A stretch of DNA of 16,945 bases, from contig JACROM010000009.1 in NCBI GenBank assembly GCA_016214445.1, positions 1 to 16,945 of the forward strand, written 5' to 3'. This DNA comes from Microcaldota archaeon. GTDB taxonomy: Archaea > Micrarchaeota > Micrarchaeia > Norongarragalinales > Norongarragalinaceae. Within the stretch, counting starts at the first letter, position 1, and each line of letters starts with the position of its first letter. The position numbers and the translations under genes are program-made. This document shows positions 1 to 6,981 of the stretch, in pieces. The notes below the pieces were generated by a model. It had not been told where the DNA came from and ran no database searches. It saw only the letters and a list, made by a program, of their open reading frames with translations.

Positions 1-28
1 CCAGGATGTCCCGAACCCATTTTTCCAT
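1..28 (-). CDS. Start of a gene leaving the window (partial)
   Basis: A minus-strand ATG at 28 opens a frame reading MEKWVRDIL before the window ends. It lies about 22 bases downstream of a clear archaeal TATA box, which fits a leaderless or very short-leader mRNA. A second in-frame-independent ATG occurs at 20 but the first fits the promoter spacing better. Only nine residues are visible, so no product can be named. Confidence 0.45.
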
Positions 29-42
29 AAGCCCTATAGGGA

Positions 43-57
43 TTATAAATATATAAA
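43..57 (-). promoter_or_regulatory. TATA box for the gene starting at 28
   Basis: On the minus strand this reads TTTATATATTTATAA, a strong archaeal TATA box. Its centre lies about 22 bases before the ATG at 28, so transcription should begin at or just before the start codon. Confidence 0.6.
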
Positions 58-101
58 GGTTTCGGTCGTGTTTGTAGAGGCAGAATTACGAAAAAGACGG
101 A

Positions 102-308
102 TTATTCCCTAAAACACTGCGGAGTTACGGTTTGAAAAGTAAGTGGCGTAATGGACTTGGTCGCGTTTTCAGTCATGATAACATAGACCTCAGCATTCAT
201 ATTCTTAAGCTGGCCCACTATCTCCGCCGACCAGTAAGCAGCGATTCCTCTGCATACGCCAACTACTATTGTTTTTCCTTTCAGGTAAGGGGTTAGTTTT
301 CTAGGCAA
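102..308 (-). pseudogene. coaBC: CoaBC/Dfp flavoprotein N-terminal fragment
   Basis: The 68-residue frame matches the start of phosphopantothenoylcysteine decarboxylase/synthase (CoaBC, coenzyme A synthesis). It has LKGKTIVVGV, then GIAAYWSAEIVGQLKN, then AEVYVIMTENAT and ITPLTFQ, in the order expected of the flavoprotein domain. Full CoaBC is about 400 residues, so only the first sixth remains and a TAA stops it. The usual TGG before IAAY reads CRG. The only possible start is TTG at 308, with an in-frame TGA three codons upstream and no good Shine-Dalgarno site. I read it as a decaying remnant. A short flavoprotein-like gene is the less likely alternative. The assignment rests on memory of the family, not a search. 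Confidence 0.6.
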
Positions 309-533
309 AAAATGTCAAATTTACCTCGTAAAAAGGCAAAAAATAGAGCAATGCACAAAAAAGTACATTTCCCTCTGAAAATGCCTACAAAACTAACCGG
401 ATACCCTTTCAGCATTATCTTCATCTTATTTGACCGGCGCGCGAGAAAGCCCGCGGCTTTAGGCGGCAGTGTTGAAAACCTGCTCTTGATGAAAGCTGTT
501 ACTTTCAACAAAGCCACGTTAGGCGCGAGTTAT
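309..533. other. Gene-poor stretch between CoaBC remnant and zinc-ribbon gene
   Basis: No convincing gene is visible. Frames on both strands (for example 293-517 minus and 312-731 plus) lack a ribosome site and recognisable motifs. The bases around 445-466 have a short inverted repeat around GGCTTTAG that faintly recalls an insertion-sequence end but is too degraded to call. Confidence 0.4.
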
Positions 534-716
534 TTAACAACAGCCGCCGCTACTTTTTTGCTTTGGCATTTCTGCCCTCTGCTTTTCTACTTGCTTTGCA
601 AACTCTTCCGCTTCCTCTGCATTGCAAAAATATTTGCCAAATCTCTTTTCTGCAGATTTTTTCGCTATTTCCCTGCCGCATTTATGGCAGCTTGTTTTTC
701 CATCAAACCAGCCCAT
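534..716 (-). CDS. 60-aa zinc-ribbon (TRASH-like) protein ending in GGCC
   Basis: I chose the ATG at 716 because AGGTGA sits six bases upstream. The longer frame starting at 839 has a non-conserved, unlikely N-terminus. The protein starts MGWFDGKTSCHKCG, with a CxxC pair near residues 10-13, and has a further Cys in KRFGKYFCNAEEAEEF about residue 31. That pattern is like TRASH/YHS metal-binding ribbons, which sense or carry copper. A lysine/glutamate-rich helix follows and the protein ends SSGGCC. There is no signal peptide, so it is probably cytoplasmic. It lies just downstream of copA on the same strand, which fits a copper chaperone or sensor. The paired terminal cysteines could be extra metal ligands. 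Function is inferred. Confidence 0.72.
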   Translation of the reverse strand: MGWFDGKTSCHKCGREIAKKSAEKRFGKYFCNAEEAEEFAKQVEKQRAEMPKQKSSGGCC

Positions 717-845
717 TTTTTCACCTGTTAGCCATTTGAATTTGCTTTGCGCTCTTTGCACTCCCTGCCAAGATTTTTTGAAAGCGTGAATCGTCAACCT
801 TAATGCAGTAAACAAAGCACTTCTTTGCAAATAACCCATAACCGC

Positions 846-989
846 CTATTTCATTTCATTTTGATGCGCCTCAACTTTAACCCGTTTCAGGAGAGCTGAA
901 TTCACAACCACCGTAAGTGAGCTCAGTGCCATCGCGGCTGCCGCGATTATGGGATTGAGGTACCCAAGTGCAGCCAAAGGTATTGCCGA
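846..989 (-). pseudogene. Out-of-frame C-terminal end of copA
   Basis: One base off the copA frame, the sequence reads [13 protein letters not shown], then [23 protein letters not shown], and stops with TAG at 846-848. This is the expected last membrane helix of a copper ATPase, including the MxxSS copper-ligand motif. It is separated from the copA reading frame by a small deletion near 988-996. Confidence 0.8.
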
Positions 990-3339
990 TTCTGCTGAGT
1001 TTTATTCCCTTGATGACGTCCCTCAAATCGTCCTTTATCAAGATTATCCCGCCGGTTTCTTTTGCCACGTCCGTCCCGGAGCCGATGGCTATGCCGATGT
1101 CCGCCTGCGCGAGCGCGGGTGCATCGTTTATGCCGTCTCCGACCATTGCGACGACCTTGCCCTCTGCCTGCAACTTCTTTATGACGTCAAGCTTTTCATG
1201 CGGTAGAACGTTCGCTATTACCCTCTTTATGCCGGCCTGCGAGGCAATCGCGTTTGCGGTTCGCTCGTTATCTCCCGTAAGCATTACGGATTCTATTCCG
1301 ATGGCGCCAAGCTCTTTTACTGCCTCGGCTGAATGTTCCTTGAGGGAATCTGCTATTGCAACCAGCCCGGCGAGAACCGAGTCCGTTGAAACTATCACGA
1401 CTGTTTTTCCATCATGCTCGAGAGACTGTATCCTGTCCTCGACATTGCCGGATATCCTCACCATATGGTCGGACATCATCTTCCTGTTTCCGACCGCAAT
1501 GGTTTTTTTTCCAAGTCTTGCCTTTATGCCCTTTCCGCTTACCGCTTCAAAGGACGAAACATCTTGGATTGCAACCCGCCTTTTTTTTGCTTCGCGAATT
1601 ATTGCATCGGCAAGGGGGTGCTCGGAACCCGATTCGGCTGCAGCGGCGATGAGCAGTACGTCCCTTTCGCCGTATTTGCCTGCGGGAACAACGTCAGTGA
1701 CTTCCGGCTCCCCTTTTGTAAGTGTTCCTGTCTTGTCGAAAACAACGGTCTGCAGTTTGTGTGCGCGCTCCAAATATTCTCCGCCGCGTATCAGTATGCC
1801 TGCTTCCGCCCCTTTGCCGACCCCCACCATGAGCGCGGCGGGGGTTGCAATTCCGAGTGCGCACGGGCAGGATATTATGAGGACGGCCACGAAAGTCAGA
1901 ATCGCCATCGTGAAGTTTCCGCCGATGAGCCACCAACCCGTGAAAGAAAGCAAGGCGATTGCAACTACCGCAGGGACAAAATAGGAGCTTACCCTGTCTG
2001 CAATCCTCTGGATGGGTGCGCTTGACGCCTGCGCTTCCTCCACCATCTTTACTATCTGCATGAGCGCGGTTTCGGAGCCGACTTTCGTTGCCTTGAATTT
2101 TAGCATACCGTGCTTGTTCATTGTGGCGCCTATTACTTCGCTTCCCTTCTTTTTCATCACGGGAATGCTTTCTCCTGTTATCATGGATTCGTCAACGCTG
2201 CTCTCGCCGTCTACCACCATCCCATCAACAGCTATCTTTTCTCCCGGCCGGACGACGACAATTTCGCCCGTCATGATTTCCTCGGCAAGTATCTCGACCT
2301 CTTTACCATCGCGCATCACGTGCGCTGTTTTTGGACGGAGGTCGAGAAGCTTTCTTACCGCAGCTGATGTTCGCTGTTTTATGTAGTCCTCCATGAATTT
2401 TCCGAGAAGCACAAACGCTATTATTACGGCCGAAACCTCGAAATAGACGTCCTTCTCTGCTACAGGCAGGAAGCCCGGGAAGAAAAGCACGAAAGAACTG
2501 AACGCCCAAGCAGTCAAAGTGCCCATTGCGATCAGGAAGTCCATGTTCAGGACCCTGTTCCTAAGCGCATCATATGCCCCCTTGTAGAACGTCCAACCGG
2601 CAATGAACTGGATTGGCGTGGTGAGCAAGAAGAGCCAATAACCCCAGGTAAACCAGGGAAGCCACGGTATGGGCGCCCATGTAATCAGCGTGACTCCTGC
2701 AGCAAGAGCAAAGGTTGCTATGACGCGCAGCGCGGCAATGATGAGGACTCCCGACAGGGCCAGGGTTACCCTGCGTTTCATGCCCTTTAGCTCGTCCTCC
2801 GGGGATTCGAATTTTCTTACGCACTCCTCGCTGCAGAAATAATGTATTCTGCCGTCAAACTGTTTTTTTATGGAATTCGCCGTGCTTACGCGCATGCCGC
2901 AGACCGGGTCGGTTGCGAATCCTTCTGATTCCGGAGCGCTGAAAAACGCCTTATATCCAAGCTTATTTACCACTTCTGCAAGCTTTTTGTCAGAAGTTTT
3001 TCCTGGTTCGTACTCAACTGAAGCTTTGCCAACTGAATAACTCACGCTCGCTTTGAGCACTCCATATTCTTTCCTAAGTTTTTTTTCTATGTTCTGCGCA
3101 CAGGATGCACAATGCATGCCTGCGATGCTTAGCGCGATTTTCCCGGTTTTGCCAGAAGAGTTGGACTTGGAAAGCACGTCCACTTTCTGCATGCCCCGAT
3201 CGGACTCCGCAGCTTCGCCCGTGCCCGCGTACACTTCCTTGCAACTGCCGCTGCAGAAGTAATGTGTTTTTCCATCTTTCACAAACGTTACCGCTTTCTT
3301 TTCGTCAACGTCCATCCCACAAACCGGGTCTTTTGGCAT
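877..3339 (-). CDS. copA: Copper-transporting P1B-type ATPase, 3' end frameshifted
   Basis: ATP-driven Cu(I) export pump of the inner membrane. The start at 3339 ([11 protein letters not shown]) has GGTGA just upstream. The longer frame to 3462 only reads through hairpins. Order: YHS domain (residues 1-37, [14 protein letters not shown]), heavy-metal domain (68-132, GMHCASC at 74-80), second YHS (143-178), membrane helices from about 192, TGES at 388-391, CPC at 491-493, phosphorylated D535 in DKTGT, SEHP at 572-575, GDGIND at 734-739. After KLSR (about 780-783) the frame goes wrong: roughly 17 residues that should hold the helix with the YN copper ligands are missing, the frame shifts, and 37 unrelated residues end at 877. 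The genuine C-terminus continues in another frame to 846. The pump is therefore probably inactive, unless the deletion is a sequencing error. Two YHS domains flanking the HMA domain are unusual. Confidence 0.93.
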   Translation of the reverse strand: MPKDPVCGMDVDEKKAVTFVKDGKTHYFCSGSCKEVYAGTGEAAESDRGMQKVDVLSKSNSSGKTGKIALSIAGMHCASCAQNIEKKLRKEYGVLKASVSYSVGKASVEYEPGKTSDKKLAEVVNKLGYKAFFSAPESEGFATDPVCGMRVSTANSIKKQFDGRIHYFCSEECVRKFESPEDELKGMKRRVTLALSGVLIIAALRVIATFALAAGVTLITWAPIPWLPWFTWGYWLFLLTTPIQFIAGWTFYKGAYDALRNRVLNMDFLIAMGTLTAWAFSSFVLFFPGFLPVAEKDVYFEVSAVIIAFVLLGKFMEDYIKQRTSAAVRKLLDLRPKTAHVMRDGKEVEILAEEIMTGEIVVVRPGEKIAVDGMVVDGESSVDESMITGESIPVMKKKGSEVIGATMNKHGMLKFKATKVGSETALMQIVKMVEEAQASSAPIQRIADRVSSYFVPAVVAIALLSFTGWWLIGGNFTMAILTFVAVLIISCPCALGIATPAALMVGVGKGAEAGILIRGGEYLERAHKLQTVVFDKTGTLTKGEPEVTDVVPAGKYGERDVLLIAAAAESGSEHPLADAIIREAKKRRVAIQDVSSFEAVSGKGIKARLGKKTIAVGNRKMMSDHMVRISGNVEDRIQSLEHDGKTVVIVSTDSVLAGLVAIADSLKEHSAEAVKELGAIGIESVMLTGDNERTANAIASQAGIKRVIANVLPHEKLDVIKKLQAEGKVVAMVGDGINDAPALAQADIGIAIGSGTDVAKETGGIILIKDDLRDVIKGIKLSRIGNTFGCTWVPQSHNRGSRDGTELTYGGCEFSSPETG

Positions 3340-3362
3340 GTTTTTCACCACTCTGTTTGCTA

Positions 3363-3573
3363 TACCAAACCGCGAAAGTCTTGCGAGATGATGCAAGCCA
3401 CTTTGGGTGGCTTGCAACACAGCACAAACCGCTAGCGGTTTGTGTGGCGTCGCAAATTCCATGCGGAATTTGCGTCGTGCTGCAAACCGATAAAACGGTT
3501 TGCATCACTTTCGCGCCGTTTGGTAGATAGCAGTCCACGACTCTTTAGTCGTCTTATTTTCGTGGACTGCTAT
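3363..3573. repeat. Array of regularly spaced hairpins upstream of copA
   Basis: Four perfect hairpins lie in a row: 3392-3416 (10-bp arms), 3423-3444 (22-bp perfect palindrome), 3451-3474 (10-bp arms) and 3481-3504 (9-bp arms). They are separated by exactly six bases each time. All have arms of the type GCAAnnCC but with different bases, changed on both sides so that pairing is kept. A longer interrupted inverted repeat encloses them: 3363-3379 plus 3390-3395 pair with 3501-3515 plus 3518-3525. A fifth hairpin with 14-bp perfect arms (3527-3540 and 3560-3573) follows, and its loop holds a competing short stem (3537-3542 with 3547-3552). It occupies most of the 359-base gap between the DUF5676-like gene and copA. 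It could be a structured leader RNA or a palindromic mobile repeat. Confidence 0.8.
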
Positions 3574-3631
3574 ATGCAATCATTCTGCGATTATTTGTTC
3601 CAATACTTCCGCATTTCGCTATATTCTCCGG

Positions 3632-3645
3632 AAAAAATAAAAAAA
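3632..3645 (-). terminator. T-rich tract after the DUF5676-like gene
   Basis: On the minus strand, GC-rich sequence is followed by CTGTTTTTTTATTTTTTCC, about 55 bases after the stop at 3699. Runs of T are the usual archaeal transcription terminator. Confidence 0.5.
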
Positions 3646-3698
3646 CAGGGGCCGCTTGCAACTGCTATAACGCAGCCGCCGCCTGCTTGCACGAAAAC

Positions 3699-3953
3699 TC
3701 ACTTCGAGAAGCGGTTGTACAGCCACGCGAAGGCGTATCCTGCTGCGAAGCCTACTGCGAGCCACGCGACCAAACCAATTGCAGCGTTAGCCAAGCTCAG
3801 GGGCTGCGTTTCAAGAGCCACGCCGTGGAAGAGATACTTCCCTAACTTCATCATGCCGTCCCCGAAAACGTAGAAGCCAGCGTAGCATACCACGTACAAC
3901 GCGCCTATCGCCGCAGCCAGTGCCTTACCTGCTGCATTTCCGTCCAATTTCAT
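3699..3953 (-). CDS. 84-aa two-helix membrane protein, DUF5676-like
   Basis: I chose the ATG at 3953 because GGAAGGT precedes it by four bases and the protein then begins MKLDGNAAG, as small DUF5676 proteins do. An upstream ATG at 3980 would fit a leaderless start from the TATA-like CTTTATAAT at 4005-4013 and cannot be excluded. Two hydrophobic helices are visible (about residues 11-32 and 52-75), and the protein ends FAWLYNRFSK, a typical DUF5676 ending. No catalytic motif is seen. Such proteins often lie in heavy-metal loci, and here the gene lies between copA and a DUF2933-like gene. It is flanked on both sides by structured non-coding elements. The family call is from memory and is moderately sure. 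Confidence 0.75.
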   Translation of the reverse strand: MKLDGNAAGKALAAAIGALYVVCYAGFYVFGDGMMKLGKYLFHGVALETQPLSLANAAIGLVAWLAVGFAAGYAFAWLYNRFSK

Positions 3954-4004
3954 CGTACCTTCCTTAACCATCCACATCACCTTATTATCGATTAACGAAT
4001 ATTC

Positions 4005-4013
4005 CTTTATAAT
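4005..4013 (-). promoter_or_regulatory. TATA box for the DUF5676-like gene
   Basis: The minus strand reads ATTATAAAG. Expected transcription start is near 3982, upstream of both candidate start codons. The gene therefore has its own promoter rather than depending on the upstream cluster. Confidence 0.45.
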
Positions 4014-4020
4014 CCCAAGT

Positions 4021-4143
4021 TACGGCAGTGCGCGGCTCACGTAGCTCACGTTATAGCGAGCCGCGAAAGTTTCGGGAAACTTTTGCGGTCGCCACATTTT
4101 CGCGGGCCGCCATAGGACGGCGCACCCGTTAGTTACCGCCGTA
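4021..4143. repeat. Nested inverted-repeat element
   Basis: The ends TACGGC (4021-4026) and GCCGTA (4138-4143) are complementary, and GTGCGC (4028-4033) pairs with GCGCAC (4120-4125). Inside lie a hairpin with 8-bp arms (4031-4038 with 4058-4065) and a 12-bp stem with a four-base CGGG loop (4061-4072 with 4077-4088). Some stems compete, so alternative folds are possible. The core CCGCGAAAGT (4061-4070) also occurs at 3370-3379 in the hairpin array on the other side of the DUF5676-like gene, so the two elements may be related. No protein-coding potential was seen. Confidence 0.6.
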
Positions 4144-4187
4144 TCATAGCATCTCCATAGCTTCCGGCAGCCCCCGCCGCCTTGCGT

Positions 4188-4229
4188 TCAGCAGCATCCG
4201 CCGCCTTTCCGTTTCTTCGGACCAACCAT
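4188..4229 (-). CDS. Possible 13-aa peptide MVGPKKRKGGGCC
   Basis: A tiny frame begins with ATG at 4229 after GGGGTGAG seven to eight bases upstream, and ends with TGA at 4188. It is very basic and ends in GGGCC, like the GGCC end of the zinc-ribbon protein at 534-716. It follows the 29-aa ORF by 35 bases on the same strand. Short ORFs occur by chance, so the evidence is only the strong ribosome site, the position at the end of a metal-related gene series, and the recurrent Gly-Gly-Cys-Cys end. Confidence 0.4.
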   Translation of the reverse strand: MVGPKKRKGGGCC

Positions 4230-4264
4230 CTTCTCACCCCCTTACAACGTATTCGTTTTCCAGC

Positions 4265-4354
4265 TCATTTGGGCGCAGCAGGGTGCATCACAACCCACAT
4301 CGCCCCAAATGCGACAGCGAAGCCTGCCCAGATTGCAATTTCCTTCAATTCCAT
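4265..4354 (-). CDS. 29-aa single-helix membrane peptide
   Basis: The frame starts at ATG 4354 after GGAAGGGGTG, 18 bases after the stop of the DUF2933-like gene, and ends with TGA. It starts MELKEIAIWAGF, continues as one hydrophobic helix of about 18 residues with three methionines (GAMWVVM), and ends HPAAPK. The position, ribosome site and clean charge-helix-charge pattern support a real small membrane protein. Function is unknown. Similar mini-proteins in metal-transport operons help stabilise a pump or carrier, which is only an analogy here. Confidence 0.6.
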   Translation of the reverse strand: MELKEIAIWAGFAVAFGAMWVVMHPAAPK

Positions 4355-4372
4355 ATCAAGCACCCCTTCCGG

Positions 4373-4588
4373 TTAATGGCACGATTTCTTTCCGTCGCCG
4401 GTGTGAGCAGACATCATCAACAAATGCGAGCCGACGCACAACACCAAGGCTGCAGGCCACAGGAACGGGCTGCGGAAGCCGAGCGTGTACGCTATACCGA
4501 TGACCAGCAACGGGCCAATGCACAAGGCCATCATTAAGACATGGTTGTGCCGCAACGATTCAAACTTGTTTTTCAACGATTCTAACAT
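4373..4588 (-). CDS. 71-aa membrane protein, DUF2933-like
   Basis: ATG at 4588 is preceded by AGGGGG, and a TTG one codon earlier is less likely. The protein has LRHNHVLMMALC near residues 12-23, two hydrophobic segments, then LVLCVGSHLLMMSAH and ends GDGKKSCH. The HN-MM-C start and the C-SHLLMM-H end are the marks of DUF2933, a small membrane family common in copper and other heavy-metal islands. The Met, Cys and His residues could bind Cu(I). The gene follows the 60-aa protein by 66 bases and is followed closely by the 29-aa ORF. Exact function is unknown. Confidence 0.75.
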   Translation of the reverse strand: MLESLKNKFESLRHNHVLMMALCIGPLLVIGIAYTLGFRSPFLWPAALVLCVGSHLLMMSAHTGDGKKSCH

Positions 4589-4654
4589 CAATATCCCCCT
4601 GATTGAGTTATAGCAAACAGCAACAATTTCGTTGTCTTATTTTTGCGGCTTGCC

Positions 4655-4837
4655 TTATCCCCCGATTATCTGTTGCAACGTTTTTCCTGTTGCCTTCTGC
4701 AGAAGAGCCGGCTCGACTTGCCTAAGACAGCTTGCGTACTTGTCCGGAAGGTGCCCTGTTGGCTGTAAAAGAAAAGCCCATGACAGTGCAACAACCGCGA
4801 GGAAGACAATCCCGTATTCAATGTATTTCATTTCCAT
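4655..4837 (-). CDS. 60-aa single-pass membrane protein
   Basis: ATG at 4837 lies one base after the stop of the upstream gene (4839), with AGGTGG upstream, which points to translational coupling. The protein has one N-terminal helix (about residues 8-24, IVFLAVVALSWAFLL). A short outside domain follows, with HLPDKYASCLRQVEPALLQ and a single Cys near residue 37. It ends in LQQIIGG. I do not recognise the family. It is the fourth gene of a tight run with the thioredoxin-like and CcdA-like genes, so it is probably a small subunit of the same envelope redox system. Confidence 0.65.
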   Translation of the reverse strand: MEMKYIEYGIVFLAVVALSWAFLLQPTGHLPDKYASCLRQVEPALLQKATGKTLQQIIGG

Positions 4838-4838
4838 C

Positions 4839-5696
4839 CTAAACCACCTTTGGACCGTTCGCAAACAGCCTGAACAAAAACACCAACAGCAACGCAGCCG
4901 ACGAGACGAGATAAAACGGGAGCACGCGCTTCAAGTCCGTCCGGAAGAGCAAATCCAAAAAGCCGCCGGTTTTCAGGCCGGTTTTCTGGTAGCACGACAG
5001 CATGTACAAAAGCCCCGCGCCGTTTGACAGGATGCCAAACAGGAGGAAGAAGTCCTGGTAATAGGCGAGCACTGACGCAGCCGCTGCAAGGCCGAAAACA
5101 GGCAGGACGTCGGAAGCGTGGTGCGCGCAGCAGGCCAGCATCGCGCCAGTCGAAACGCCCCCTGCAGCAGCAATTCCCTTGGCATCTGCGCTTCCGTTCC
5201 GGTGCAGCCGCTTGAGCCGGAAATAAAGCTGCGCCTGCAAGCCGAGACCAACTGAAAGCGCGGCAATCCAGGGCGCCATGGATGAAAGCTGCAGCAACGC
5301 GTGGGGAATTCCGCCTATGGCGCCAAGTATTGCAAAATAGAACAAGGGCAAAAAGGCCGCAGCAAGGGTGCCGGCCAACTTGTCGTGCCGCTCGAAATAA
5401 TCGAGCACGCTCGTACTGCCGCGCGGGTACTGGCGCTGGTTTTCGGCGGTCCGCTGTTTTCCTTTCGTTGCCTTGCCGGTTCCCTGCATCTGCCTGCTCT
5501 TGTTGCGGTCGCTTTGCCTTGCGGTCAGTCCTACCGAGCGGCTGGCGACGCGCCAAAATCCAGAATCCGGAAACTTGCTGGCATCGCTTTGCCTTGCTGC
5601 CCGGCCTTCACGGCCATAATTTCTCGTGGTTCGTTTGCCTTCGCCGGCTTTGCCTTTCTTCATTGTATTTCCACTTTGTTTTGCCGGACGCTTCAT
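4839..5696 (-). CDS. Multi-pass membrane protein with CC-HH motif
   Basis: 285 residues. The ATG at 5696 overlaps the TGA of the CcdA-like gene in an ATGA junction, strong support for this start. Residues 1-95 are very basic, Gln/Gly/Ser-rich and probably cytoplasmic. About five to six helices follow from residue 108. The most distinctive stretch is GVSTGAMLACCAHHASDVLP (about 180-199): Cys189, Cys190, His192 and His193 at a helix could bind copper or exchange thiols. A further segment is AYYQDFFLLFGILSNGAGLLYML. I have a vague memory of related CC-HH proteins elsewhere but cannot name a family. The position after ccdA suggests a partner in disulfide or metal handling. The long basic N-terminus is odd. 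Its DNA repeats short GGCAAAG-like units, so it may be a recent, repeat-derived addition. Confidence 0.75.
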   Translation of the reverse strand: MKRPAKQSGNTMKKGKAGEGKRTTRNYGREGRAARQSDASKFPDSGFWRVASRSVGLTARQSDRNKSRQMQGTGKATKGKQRTAENQRQYPRGSTSVLDYFERHDKLAGTLAAAFLPLFYFAILGAIGGIPHALLQLSSMAPWIAALSVGLGLQAQLYFRLKRLHRNGSADAKGIAAAGGVSTGAMLACCAHHASDVLPVFGLAAAASVLAYYQDFFLLFGILSNGAGLLYMLSCYQKTGLKTGGFLDLLFRTDLKRVLPFYLVSSAALLLVFLFRLFANGPKVV

Positions 5697-6370
5697 ACGG
5701 TCACCGCATAAAAGATGTACGCCGCCAAAGCTATTGCGGCAGCACCCAACATGTACTTGAATTTCCTCCGGTTCTGTTTTTCAAGCGAGTCTATCTTGTC
5801 CAACACCTTCTTGTTGGACGCGAATACCAGCGTAAGGATGAGTGGCATAACGAAGAATAGGTTGTACAGCGCGAGGTAAGGAACGCCGTCCCAGAAGCTG
5901 GCTTTTGCGGACAACAGGCCCAACACCGCGAGGTATATGCCGCCGGCGCAAGGGAACGCGCACAATCCTACGAGGAGCCCTGCCACGAACGCTGCCGGTA
6001 GCGTGGCCTTCTGGATGGTGTCGTTTATGAGGGGTTTCGCGACCTTTGGTATCACCATGGTTTCGGTGCCGCGGAAGCCGTCGAGTATGCTGATGATTCC
6101 TATCACCACGAGCAGCAGCGAGCCGAATATCGCGAAGAAGTGGCCTGGAAACAGGGAAACCGCCTTGAGGATGCCGAGGCCTATGAGGAAATAAGTCAGG
6201 AACACTCCTGCGATGTAGGCCGCGCCCATGGTCAGGATGTGGGAGGGCGACCGTTTGATGTATAGGAGGAAAGCGATGAAGAAAAGCAGCACGGCGAAAC
6301 CGCAGGGGTGGATGCCATCAAGGAAGCCTGACGATATCACCAGCGGGCCGAGCTCGATGAAGTCAACCAT
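5693..6370 (-). CDS. ccdA: CcdA/DsbD-type thiol:disulfide transporter
   Basis: 225 residues, six or so membrane helices. CcdA proteins pass electrons from cytoplasmic thioredoxin across the membrane to exported thiol proteins. The two half-repeats are visible: GFLDGIHPCGFAVLLFF at about 15-31 (Cys23) and GLCAFPCAGGIYLAVLGLL at about 135-153 (Cys137, Cys141). The Pro-Cys in each half matches the redox pair of the family, and Cys137 is extra. The length is normal for CcdA. The gene starts six bases after the thioredoxin-fold gene and overlaps the next gene by four bases, so it lies in an operon. That context makes it the electron supplier for the exported CxxC proteins of this locus. Confidence 0.9.
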   Translation of the reverse strand: MVDFIELGPLVISSGFLDGIHPCGFAVLLFFIAFLLYIKRSPSHILTMGAAYIAGVFLTYFLIGLGILKAVSLFPGHFFAIFGSLLLVVIGIISILDGFRGTETMVIPKVAKPLINDTIQKATLPAAFVAGLLVGLCAFPCAGGIYLAVLGLLSAKASFWDGVPYLALYNLFFVMPLILTLVFASNKKVLDKIDSLEKQNRRKFKYMLGAAAIALAAYIFYAVTV

Positions 6371-6376
6371 TTTTCA

Positions 6377-6952
6377 TCACTTTCCAAATCCGTACTTGCC
6401 GATTACCACTCCCGCAATTACGACCAGCAGGCCAGGGAGCAGGAATTTCTGCAGGTCGTCGGGCAACGCTGACTGGGTTTTAGCCTGGCAGTCCCAGGGC
6501 GTCTCTGCGGTAGTGCATTCCCTTTTTTGGCCGCCGGACAGCATCTCGTAGGTGACGACGTTGGACGCCATGGAGTCCTGGTAAAGTATAACCGGTTCCT
6601 GCGGCTTCGGTCCCTTCAGCAGGCTTTCGACCGCGGCCAGCGGAATATGGCCCTCGAGGACGTAGGTGCCGTCTATCACAGTAAGCATGTGGCCCTGCAT
6701 TGTCAGCGGGACGCCGTACTTTTCCTGCAGCAACGCGACCTCCTTGCGGCGCTCGGGATTGTTGATGAAGTCGCGTACCTCCGTCTGGTCTGCGCGTATC
6801 CCCGCCGCCTCAAGCACCGGGAAAAGCTTTCCCAGGTAGGGTGCGCAGTGGCTGCAGGCGTCGCTCTTGTAAATCAGCGCCCTTGTTGTGGCTGCGGAAG
6901 CAATGGGCGCGAGGAGCGCAAACAGAAGTACCACGTACATCAAACGGCGCAT
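6377..6952 (-). CDS. Exported thioredoxin-fold protein with C-terminal anchor
   Basis: 191 residues. A signal peptide (about 1-20, ending ASA) leads to a thioredoxin-like domain with CSHC at 33-36 after YKSDA, and Val-Pro at 81-82 as the cis-Pro loop. The stretch GHMLTVIDGTYVLEGHIPLAAVESLLKG (given here in parts: GHMLTVIDGTYV, LEGHIP) resembles DUF411/CopG-type copper proteins, but the usual SCH is QGH. Two more Cys (146 and 155) lie in the outer part. A helix at about 171-186 ends KYGFGK and would anchor it facing outside. GGTGA lies 11 bases before the ATG. It precedes the CcdA-like gene by six bases and is its likely redox partner. Copper binding is possible but not shown. Confidence 0.85.
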   Translation of the reverse strand: MRRLMYVVLLFALLAPIASAATTRALIYKSDACSHCAPYLGKLFPVLEAAGIRADQTEVRDFINNPERRKEVALLQEKYGVPLTMQGHMLTVIDGTYVLEGHIPLAAVESLLKGPKPQEPVILYQDSMASNVVTYEMLSGGQKRECTTAETPWDCQAKTQSALPDDLQKFLLPGLLVVIAGVVIGKYGFGK

Positions 6953-6981
6953 AAACTATTTTCACCTTTCACGACTTTTTT

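Noticed and set aside
441..475. IS200/IS605 end near the CoaBC remnant
   Set aside because: A GGCTTTAGG core and short complementary arms are present, but the stem is poorly matched and there is no transposase, so the call is not supported.
293..517. 74-aa minus-strand frame
   Set aside because: No ribosome site, no conserved-looking motif, unusual composition, and it overlaps the CoaBC remnant.
968..1984. Long plus-strand open frame (338 aa) inside copA
   Set aside because: It is the complement of the copA coding strand. The translation is Ser/Ala/Thr-rich with no motif, and the minus-strand frame has all the P-type ATPase signatures.
3363..3573. CRISPR array
   Set aside because: The repeats are different palindromes with constant six-base gaps, not identical repeats with variable spacers of 25-40 bases, and no cas gene is present.
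4828..5556. 242-aa minus-strand frame overlapping the CC/HH membrane protein
   Set aside because: Arg/Ala-rich shadow frame. The overlapping frame has clean membrane helices and the ATGA junction with ccdA.
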